Part shown: piece after piece, positions 1 through 5,265 of the stretch
Layout of the letters: each line of letters starts with the position of its first letter
How positions within the stretch are numbered: position 1 is the first letter of the stretch
Origin: Roseovarius sp. UBA6217
Lineage (GTDB): Bacteria; Pseudomonadota; Alphaproteobacteria; Rhodobacterales; Rhodobacteraceae
Direction: 5' to 3'
Assembly: GCA_002421985.1 (NCBI GenBank)
Contig: DISF01000023.1
Location: 1-8,286 of the forward strand
Length of the DNA: 8,286 nt
The notes under the pieces: model-generated
What the model saw: the letters and a program-made list of their open reading frames with translations, nothing else
Told to the model about the DNA's origin: nothing
The model's database searches: none
Program-made: the position numbers and the translations under genes

Positions 1-759
1 AACACCAAGGGCGAGGCCGAGGCCGGGCAGGAGGAACTCAACATCCGCTATGCCCCCGCGCTCGACATGGCCGATTACCACACCATCGCCAAGCACGCGA
101 TCAAGGAGATCGCCCATCAGCAGGGCCATGCCGCAAGCTTTCTGCCGAAATGGCACCCCAAGCGCGTCGGCTCGTCGAGCCATGTGCATCAATCGCTCTG
201 GCGGGACGGCAAACCCGCCTTTGTCGATGCCGCGGACAGGCTTGGCATGAGCGCGCTGATGAAACACTACATGGCGGGGCTGCTGAAATACGCGCCCGAT
301 TACACCTATTTCCTTGCGCCCTATATCAACAGCTACAAGCGCTTCCAGAAGGGCACATTCGCGCCCACGCGCATCCTGTGGTCGGTCGATAACCGCACCG
401 CCGGATTCCGCCTTTGCGGTGGTGGCACGAAGGCAGTGCGGGTGGAATGCCGGGTGGGCGGCTCGGACCTCAACCCATACCTCGCCATGGCGGCGATGCT
501 GGCGGCGGGCATGAAGGGGATCGAGGACCGGCTGGAACTGGCACCGCCGACGGTGGGCGATGCCTATGGCGGCGAGACCGGCCTGATCCCGCAGACCCTG
601 CGCGACGCCTATGTGACGCTGAAGCGCTCGGATTTCCTGCGCGCGACCTTCGGCGACGAGGTGGTGGACCATTACGCCCGCGCGGCGGAGGTCGAGATCG
701 AGGATTTCGACCGCGCCGTGACCGATTACGAGATCGCGCGCGGTTTCGAGCGGGCGTGA
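1..759 (+). CDS. Glutamine-synthetase-family gamma-glutamylamide ligase (5' end missing)
   Basis: The reading frame is open from base 1 and ends at TGA 757-759; 252 residues are visible, so the N-terminal beta-grasp domain and the start lie off-window. The visible part is the glutamine synthetase catalytic domain. GQEEL (residues 9-13) is the metal-site strand, SSSHVHQS holds the His equivalent to Salmonella GlnA H269 (codon 181-183), and NSYKR ends in the R321 equivalent. NRTAGFR gives R339 and R344, and RVECR gives R355, E357 and R359, followed by NPYLA. The flap residue E327, which deprotonates ammonium in true GlnA, aligns with Phe in GTFAP (codon 358-360). I infer that the enzyme ligates glutamate to an amine instead of ammonia, as PuuA, IpuC or GlnA4 do. 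The neighbouring oxidoreductases support this. The amine is unknown. Plain nitrogen-assimilation GlnA is unlikely. Confidence 0.9.
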   Translation, partial: NTKGEAEAGQEELNIRYAPALDMADYHTIAKHAIKEIAHQQGHAASFLPKWHPKRVGSSSHVHQSLWRDGKPAFVDAADRLGMSALMKHYMAGLLKYAPDYTYFLAPYINSYKRFQKGTFAPTRILWSVDNRTAGFRLCGGGTKAVRVECRVGGSDLNPYLAMAAMLAAGMKGIEDRLELAPPTVGDAYGGETGLIPQTLRDAYVTLKRSDFLRATFGDEVVDHYARAAEVEIEDFDRAVTDYEIARGFERA

Positions 760-776
760 GGGCGGCAAGGCCGGAT

Positions 777-803
777 ATGAGTATTTCTGGCAAGATGAAG
801 CGG
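777..803 (+). repeat. ATGAGTATTT element, copy 1
   Basis: This 27-base element starts 17 bases after the stop of the ligase gene and reads ATGAGTATTT, then CTGG, then CAAGATGAAGCGG. It differs from copy 2 (6897-6923) by a single C/T within the 27 bases. It matches about 21 of 27 bases of copy 3, which lies on the minus strand at 3488-3514; with copy 3 the similarity starts earlier, at GGAT. A small stem (CGGC-AAG-GCCG, 763-773) precedes it and a stronger stem (803-819) follows. It lies inside a likely operon, between ligase and aldehyde dehydrogenase. Confidence 0.75.
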
Positions 804-819
804 CGGGCAGGGTGCCCGC
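803..819 (+). terminator. GC hairpin after ligase gene (partial terminator or processing site)
   Basis: There is a perfect 7-bp inverted repeat, GCGGGCA at 803-809 and TGCCCGC at 813-819, with a 3-base loop. No T-run follows, so it is not a classic intrinsic terminator. It sits between two genes of one probable operon and could attenuate transcription or stabilise the 3' end of the upstream message. A GTG at 812 that could start the next gene lies inside this stem, which argues against that start. Confidence 0.45.
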
Positions 820-823
820 GATC

Positions 824-828
824 AAGGA
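824..828 (+). promoter_or_regulatory. Ribosome binding site choosing the ATG 836 start
   Basis: AAGGA lies 7 bases upstream of ATG 836 and 4 bases upstream of ATG 833. The usual spacing favours 836. Neither fits the GTG at 812, which lies upstream of the site. Confidence 0.5.
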
Positions 829-835
829 TGCGATG

Positions 836-2215
836 ATGACGGCATTGACCTGCATCTCCCCGATCGACGGATCGGTTTTCGCCACGCGCGAGGCGCTGGC
901 GCTTGACGAGGCGCGCGCGGCGGTGGCGCAGGCCCGCGCCGCGCAGGCGGATTGGGCGGCGCGGCCGCTGAAGGAGCGGATAGACCTGGTGATGGCGGGC
1001 GTGGCCGCCGTGGGGGCCATGAACGACGAGATCGTGCCGGAACTGGCGCATATGATGGGCCGCCCGGTGCGCTATGGCGGCGAGTTTCGCGGCTTTGACG
1101 AACGCGCGCGCCATATGGCGGCGATTGCCGAGGGGGCGCTGGCCCCGGTCGAGGTGGGTGAGGACGCGAGCTTTCACCGCTATATCCGGCGCGTGCCGCA
1201 TGGTGTGGTTTTCGTCGTGGCACCGTGGAATTACCCTTACATGACCGCGATCAACACGGTGGCACCTGCGCTTATCGCCGGGAATACGGTGGTGCTGAAA
1301 CACGCCACGCAGACGCTTTTGGTGGGCGAGCGCATGGCGCGCGCCTTTCACGCGGCAGGCGTGCCGGAGGCCGTGTTCCGCAATGTGTTTCTGGATCACG
1401 ATACCACATCGGCGCTCATTGCCGGGGGCGCGTTCGATTTCGTCAACTTCACCGGCTCGGTGAGGGGCGGTCAGGCGATGGAGCGCGCGGCAGCGGGCAC
1501 CTTTACCGGGCTGGGGCTGGAGCTCGGTGGCAAGGATCCGGGCTATGTGATGGAGGATGCCGATCTGGATGCGGCGGTGGCGACGCTGATCGACGGGGCG
1601 ATGTTCAATTCCGGGCAATGCTGCTGCGGGATCGAGCGCATCTATGTGCATCAGAGCCTTTTTGACGCTTTCGTGGAGAAATCCGTGGCGCTGGTCAGGG
1701 CCTATCGCCTCGGCAACCCGCTTGACCCCGAGACGACGCTCGGGCCGATGGCCAACGTGCGCTTTGCCGCAGAGGTGCGCGCGCAAGTGGGGGAGGCGCT
1801 GGAGATGGGGGCAACGGCCCATATCGAGACATTTGCGCAGGATGACGGCGGCTGTTACCTCACCCCGCAGATCCTCACCAATGTCAGCCACGAGATGCGC
1901 GTGATGCGCGACGAGAGTTTCGGCCCGGTGGTCGGCATCATGCCGGTGAGCGACGACGCCGAGGCAATCACCCTGATGAACGACAGCCCCTTTGGCCTCA
2001 CCGCCTCGCTCTGGACCGCTGACATCGACCGCGCAGCCCGCATCGGCGATGCGATCGAGACCGGCACCGTCTTCATGAACCGCGCCGATTACCTCGATCC
2101 CGGCCTGTGCTGGACCGGCTGCAAGCAGACCGGGCGCGGCGGCGCGCTCTCGGTCATCGGCTATCACAACCTCACCCGCCCGAAATCCTACCATCTCAAG
2201 AAGGTCACAAAATGA
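836..2215 (+). CDS. Aldehyde dehydrogenase, NAD(P)-dependent
   Basis: This is an ALDH-superfamily enzyme of 459 residues, slightly shorter than the usual 480-500, oxidising an aldehyde to a carboxylate in the cytoplasm. The cofactor region has PWNYP (130-134) and VVLK with K155. FTGS is at 205-208. The general base is E229 in LELGGK. The catalytic Cys is C263, the middle of three consecutive cysteines in NSGQCCCG (258-265). E360 in ESFGP is the conserved cofactor-ribose contact. ATG 836 is chosen because AAGGA lies 7 bases upstream; ATG 833 is nearly as good, and GTG 812 lies in a hairpin. Its last codon overlaps the next ATG as ATGA, implying translational coupling with the alcohol dehydrogenase. 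In this operon I infer that it oxidises a gamma-glutamylamino aldehyde, analogous to PuuC. The substrate is not readable from the sequence. Confidence 0.93.
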   Translation: MTALTCISPIDGSVFATREALALDEARAAVAQARAAQADWAARPLKERIDLVMAGVAAVGAMNDEIVPELAHMMGRPVRYGGEFRGFDERARHMAAIAEGALAPVEVGEDASFHRYIRRVPHGVVFVVAPWNYPYMTAINTVAPALIAGNTVVLKHATQTLLVGERMARAFHAAGVPEAVFRNVFLDHDTTSALIAGGAFDFVNFTGSVRGGQAMERAAAGTFTGLGLELGGKDPGYVMEDADLDAAVATLIDGAMFNSGQCCCGIERIYVHQSLFDAFVEKSVALVRAYRLGNPLDPETTLGPMANVRFAAEVRAQVGEALEMGATAHIETFAQDDGGCYLTPQILTNVSHEMRVMRDESFGPVVGIMPVSDDAEAITLMNDSPFGLTASLWTADIDRAARIGDAIETGTVFMNRADYLDPGLCWTGCKQTGRGGALSVIGYHNLTRPKSYHLKKVTK

Positions 2216-3357
2216 CGCTCACCGCCAACTGGTCCTATCCGACCGCGATCAAGTTCGGGGCCGGACGCATCGCGGAACTGCCCGCCGCCTGCGCGCAGGC
2301 GGGTATCACACGGCCCTTGCTGGTCACCGACCGCGGGCTTGCGCCGCTGCCCATCACCGCGCGCGCCCTCGATATCCTGCGCGGCGCGGGGCTGGAGCCG
2401 GGGCTTTTTGCCGAGGTCGATCCCAACCCCAACGAGGTGAACCTCGACGCGGGCGTTGCCGCCTACAAGGCGGGCGGGCATGACGGGGTGATCGCCTTTG
2501 GCGGCGGCTCGGGGCTCGACCTGGGCAAATGCGTGGCCTTCATGGCGGGGCAAACCCGGCCTGTGTGGGATTTCGAGGATGTGGGCGATTGGTGGACGCG
2601 CGCCGATGCAGACGCCATCGCCCCCATCGTCGCCGTGCCCACCACCGCCGGGACCGGCTCCGAGGTGGGGCGCGCGAGCGTCATCACCGATTCCGTGACC
2701 CATGCCAAGAAAATCATCTTTCACCCCAAATTCCTGCCTTCCGTGGTGATCTGCGACCCGGAACTGACCGTGGGAATGCCGCGCGCGATCACCGCGGGCA
2801 CCGGGCTTGACGCTTTTGCCCATTGCGTCGAGGCGTTCAGCAGTCCGCATTACCACCCGATGAGCCAGGGCATTGCGCTTGAGGGGATGCGGCTGGTGAT
2901 CGATAACCTGCCCCGCGTCTATCATGCCCCCGACGATATCGAGGCCCGCGCCCATATGATGAGCGCGGCGGCGATGGGGGCGACGGCGTTTCAGAAGGGG
3001 CTTGGCGCGATCCATGCCATGAGCCATCCGGTGGGTGCCTATTTCAACACCCATCACGGGACCACGAATGCGGTCTGCATGCCCGCCGTGCTCGATTTCA
3101 ACGCGGATGCCATCCGCGACCGGTTTGACCGGGCGGCGGGCTATCTGGGCATCACCGGCGGCTTTGACGGATTCCGCGCCTTCGTGCAGGACTTCAACGA
3201 CCGGCTTGGCATTCCGCGCGGGCTGGCCGCCCTCGGCGTGACCGAGGCGGCCATTCCCGAGCTGGTCAAGGGCGCGATCACCGATCCTTCCTGCGGCGGC
3301 AACCCCGTGACGCTGAACGAGGAAAACCTCACCGCGCTGTTCTACGCCGCCATGTAA
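2212..3357 (+). CDS. Iron-containing (group III) alcohol dehydrogenase
   Basis: This 381-residue protein is the normal size for the FucO/AdhB family of metal-dependent NAD(P) alcohol dehydrogenases. The dinucleotide motif GGGSGLDLGK is at 97-106 and PTTAGTGSE at 143-151. The four predicted metal ligands are D200 and H204 (GLDAFAH), H268 (AIHAMSH) and H282 (THHG). Their spacing equals that of FucO D196, H200, H263 and H277, so the metal site looks intact. The start at 2212 is set by the ATGA overlap with the aldehyde dehydrogenase stop and by AAGAAGG at 2198-2204, 7 bases upstream. The frame is open farther upstream, but that part overlaps conserved aldehyde dehydrogenase sequence. In context it could oxidise a gamma-glutamylated amino alcohol to the aldehyde used by its neighbour. 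Both the direction and the substrate are inference. Confidence 0.93.
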   Translation: MTLTANWSYPTAIKFGAGRIAELPAACAQAGITRPLLVTDRGLAPLPITARALDILRGAGLEPGLFAEVDPNPNEVNLDAGVAAYKAGGHDGVIAFGGGSGLDLGKCVAFMAGQTRPVWDFEDVGDWWTRADADAIAPIVAVPTTAGTGSEVGRASVITDSVTHAKKIIFHPKFLPSVVICDPELTVGMPRAITAGTGLDAFAHCVEAFSSPHYHPMSQGIALEGMRLVIDNLPRVYHAPDDIEARAHMMSAAAMGATAFQKGLGAIHAMSHPVGAYFNTHHGTTNAVCMPAVLDFNADAIRDRFDRAAGYLGITGGFDGFRAFVQDFNDRLGIPRGLAALGVTEAAIPELVKGAITDPSCGGNPVTLNEENLTALFYAAM

Positions 3358-3372
3358 GGGGCACGAGAGGTG

Positions 3373-3408
3373 CGCGCCCGGATTTGACACATGCAACATC
3401 CGGGCGCG
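3373..3408 (+). terminator. Hairpin terminator of the ligase-ALDH-ADH operon
   Basis: There is a perfect 11-bp stem, CGCGCCCGGAT at 3373-3383 pairing with ATCCGGGCGCG at 3398-3408. The 14-base loop can add TTG/CAA pairing with one bulge. It begins 15 bases after the alcohol dehydrogenase stop and is followed by a pyrimidine-rich CTTCTCCTT instead of a pure T-run. The stem, position and convergent layout support termination. Confidence 0.65.
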
Positions 3409-3464
3409 GCTTCTCCTTGGGCGGTCATCGGCTCTCCAGCCTGTCCCGCAACCACCAAACATGT

Positions 3465-3490
3465 CACAAAGGGGTTAACGAACCTTTGCG
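3465..3490 (-). terminator. Hairpin downstream of the PfkB kinase gene
   Basis: On the minus strand CAAAGG (3488-3483) pairs with CCTTTG (3472-3467). A G-T pair and a C-G pair extend it to 8 bp, and an inner TT/AA around the tetraloop CGTT is possible after a 2-base bulge. It directly follows element copy 3. It is weaker than the other stems and has no T-run. Confidence 0.35.
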
Positions 3491-3514
3491 TTTCTTCTTG
3501 GAAAAAATACTCAT
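3488..3514 (-). repeat. ATGAGTATTT element, copy 3 (diverged)
   Basis: Read on the minus strand this is ATGAGTATTT, then TTTC, then CAAGAAGAAACGC, 30 bases past the stop of the PfkB kinase gene and on the same strand as it. About 21 of 27 bases match copy 1, and the preceding GGAT is also shared. A TGTGCC/GGCGCA stem (3523-3538, one G-T pair, 4-base loop) precedes it. A CAAAGG/CCTTTG stem (3467-3488) follows. The stretch is visibly richer in A and T than the surrounding genes. The rest of the 187-base convergent gap (3358-3544) holds only the hairpins and this element. Confidence 0.6.
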
Positions 3515-3544
3515 ATCCCACATGCGCCGACAGGCACAGCCCCG

Positions 3545-4528
3545 CTAGATCAGCCCCTCGGCGGCAAAGAGCGCGGCCACGTCGCGCTCGGGCCGCGCGC
3601 CGTAATGGCCGATCACCTCTGCCGCCGCGATACAGCCCATCCTCCCCGCCACCGCGAGCGGCTTGCCGGTGGCAAGCCCGTAGAGAAAGCCCGCGGCGAA
3701 CTGATCGCCCGCGCCGGTCGTATCCACCGGCTCGACGCGCGTGACCGGCACGGTCACGGTATCCGCGCCCTCGACGATCACCACGTCATGGCCCGAGCGC
3801 GTGCAGACGATAAGCCCGCTCTCGCTTGCCGCCTGTTCCAGCGCCGCGCCAAGATCGTCGGTCTGGAAAAGCGCCTGCCATTCATGCTCGTTGCCGAGAA
3901 CGAAATCGAGCGTACCCAGCAAGGCGCGGAAATCGTCGCGGTGCCGCTCGACGCAGAACGGATCCGACAGGGTGATGCCTGCGCGACCGCCCCCCGCCCG
4001 CGCCGCCTGCGCCGCGCGCTCGAAGGCCGCCTTGCCCTTGGGCTTGTCGTAGAGATAGCCTTCGAGGAACAGGATGCCCGCCCGCCCAGCCACCGCGTCG
4101 GGCACGTCGTCCTCGTCGAGATCGGTCGAGATGCCGAGATAGGTGTTCATCGACCGCTCGCCATCGGGCGAGACAAGGATCATCGAGCGCGAGGTGGGCA
4201 GCGCGCCCGCGCGCGGCGGGTTGACGAAATCGGTGCCGACAGCGCGCATTGCCTCGGCGTAATAGCGCCCCAGTTCGTCATCGCTCACCCGCCCGATGAA
4301 GGCCGTGGACAGGCCCAGCGCGCCGATACCCGCCACGCTGTTGGCGACCGATCCGCCGGGCATCTGCCGCCGCTCTGGCATCTGTTCATAGAGATATTCG
4401 GCGCGCTCGGTCTCGATCAGTTGCATCACGCCCTTGTCTACGCCCATGCGGGCAAGAAAGGCGTCGTCGCAACGCCCGATCACATCGACGATGGCGTTGC
4501 CGATGCCGACAACCTGATATTGTGTCAT
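3545..4528 (-). CDS. PfkB-family kinase, adenosine-kinase-like
   Basis: This 327-residue ribokinase/PfkB-fold protein transfers phosphate from ATP to a sugar hydroxyl. In alphaproteobacteria close relatives are usually named adenosine kinase (adenosine to AMP, purine salvage, cytoplasmic). The N-terminal substrate motif GGSVANS is at 58-64. The NxxE magnesium/phosphate motif is N213-E216 in GNEHE. The PfkB signature DTTGAGD is at 269-275, with D275 as the catalytic base and the anion hole formed by GAG. The start ATG overlaps the nth stop (ATGA, 4 bases), and GAGGAA lies 8 bases upstream inside nth, so the two are co-transcribed and probably coupled. The sugar specificity cannot be settled from motifs; ribokinase or fructokinase are weaker alternatives. 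Element copy 3 lies 30 bases after its stop. Confidence 0.9.
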   Translation of the reverse strand: MTQYQVVGIGNAIVDVIGRCDDAFLARMGVDKGVMQLIETERAEYLYEQMPERRQMPGGSVANSVAGIGALGLSTAFIGRVSDDELGRYYAEAMRAVGTDFVNPPRAGALPTSRSMILVSPDGERSMNTYLGISTDLDEDDVPDAVAGRAGILFLEGYLYDKPKGKAAFERAAQAARAGGGRAGITLSDPFCVERHRDDFRALLGTLDFVLGNEHEWQALFQTDDLGAALEQAASESGLIVCTRSGHDVVIVEGADTVTVPVTRVEPVDTTGAGDQFAAGFLYGLATGKPLAVAGRMGCIAAAEVIGHYGARPERDVAALFAAEGLI

Positions 4529-5169
4529 AGGGTCTTTTCCTCATAGGGGCAGAGATCGCGAATAAGACAGGTGCCGCAGGCGGGTTTGCGCGCGCGGCAG
4601 GTATAGCGGCCATGCAGGATCAGCCAATGATGCGCGTGGCGTTGGAAATCTACCGGCACGTTATCCTCGATGGCGCGTTCGACCGCTTCCACATCCTTGC
4701 CGGGGCAGATGCCGGTGCGGTTGCCGATGCGAAAGATATGCGTATCCACGGCCTGCGCCGGATGCCCCCACCACATGTTGAGCACGACATTGGCGGTCTT
4801 GCGCCCGACACCGGGCAGCGATTGCAGCGCGGCGCGGGAATTGGGCACGCAGCCGCCATAATCATCGACAAGGATGCGGCTCAGCTTCATCACGTTTCGG
4901 GCCTTGTTGCGATAAAGGCCGATGGTCTTGATATGGCTGATGAGCGCCTCTTCGCCAAGCGCCAGCATCTTTTCCGGCGTATCGGCGATCTGGAAAAGCG
5001 CGCGCGTGGCGCGGTTCACGCCCACATCCGTGGCCTGCGCCGAGAGCGCGACCGCGACCAGCAGAGTAAAGGCGTTGACATGGTCAAGCTCGCCTTTTGG
5101 TTCGGGCTCGGCGGCCTGAAAACGGGTGAATATCTCGCGGATGGTATGATAATCGAGTTGGCGGGCCAT
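4525..5169 (-). CDS. nth: Endonuclease III, DNA glycosylase/AP lyase
   Basis: At 214 residues this is close to the usual size of Nth (211 in E. coli). The enzyme removes oxidised pyrimidines from DNA and cuts the abasic strand in base excision repair. The helix-hairpin-helix LPGVGRKTANVVL is at 118-130 and contains the Schiff-base lysine K124. The catalytic aspartate is D142 in VDTHIFR. The four iron-sulfur cysteines are C191, C198, C201 and C207, with the canonical CX6CX2CX5C spacing, so all key residues are present. The start ATG at 5169 fits the family N-terminus (ARQLDYHTIREIF). The frame stays open upstream to 6030, but that part runs antisense to the alkyltransferase gene and is not protein-like. 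The upstream Shine-Dalgarno is weak (GACGGA). It heads a two-gene unit with the PfkB kinase and is divergent from another DNA repair gene. Confidence 0.96.
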   Translation of the reverse strand: MARQLDYHTIREIFTRFQAAEPEPKGELDHVNAFTLLVAVALSAQATDVGVNRATRALFQIADTPEKMLALGEEALISHIKTIGLYRNKARNVMKLSRILVDDYGGCVPNSRAALQSLPGVGRKTANVVLNMWWGHPAQAVDTHIFRIGNRTGICPGKDVEAVERAIEDNVPVDFQRHAHHWLILHGRYTCRARKPACGTCLIRDLCPYEEKTL

Positions 5170-5265
5170 GGTCCGTCTATGACGTGAAACCGGGGAATGC
5201 GCAACATTCGGGTCGCGTGCCCCTGTGACGCGGCGTATCTTGTGGCGAAACGACCGGGGGCCGCA
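5170..5265. promoter_or_regulatory. Divergent nth / alkyltransferase promoter region
   Basis: These 96 bases must hold both promoters. Visible signals are an inverted repeat GAATG-CGCAA-CATTC (5195-5209) and, within it, AATGCGCAA (5196-5204), which matches 8 of 9 bases of the E. coli Ada-box core AAAGCGCAA. On the minus strand, TTGCGC (5204-5199), a 17-base spacer and CATAGA (5181-5176) could be an nth promoter, but its start point would fall at the nth ATG. I see no convincing -35/-10 pair for the + strand gene; TATCTT at 5236-5241 is a possible -10. Confidence 0.35.

Noticed and set aside
812..835. GTG 812 as start of the aldehyde dehydrogenase
   Set aside because: The codon lies in the loop and right arm of the 803-819 hairpin, and the AAGGA site at 824-828 serves ATG 836 (or 833).
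470..2194. Very long minus-strand open frame (574 codons) antisense to the ligase and aldehyde dehydrogenase
   Set aside because: Its translation is Arg/His/Pro-rich with no recognisable motif, typical of the shadow frame of high-GC genes. The + strand proteins have full catalytic motifs.
2188..3462. Minus-strand open frame of 424 codons antisense to the alcohol dehydrogenase
   Set aside because: Low-complexity shadow composition; the sense strand carries intact NAD and metal motifs over the same bases.
3474..3488. Possible CtrA-type site around GTTAACGAACC
   Set aside because: Only one TTAA half is present; the second half at the required 7-base spacing is missing.
3605..4546. Plus-strand open frame of 313 codons across the PfkB kinase
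   Set aside because: Antisense shadow; the minus-strand protein has GGSVANS, NxxE and DTTGAGD.
5197..5265. ATG 5197 as start of the alkyltransferase fusion
   Set aside because: No spaced Shine-Dalgarno, it overlaps the Ada-box-like dyad, and family resemblance begins near SESYHYNVMRRAI after ATG 5266.
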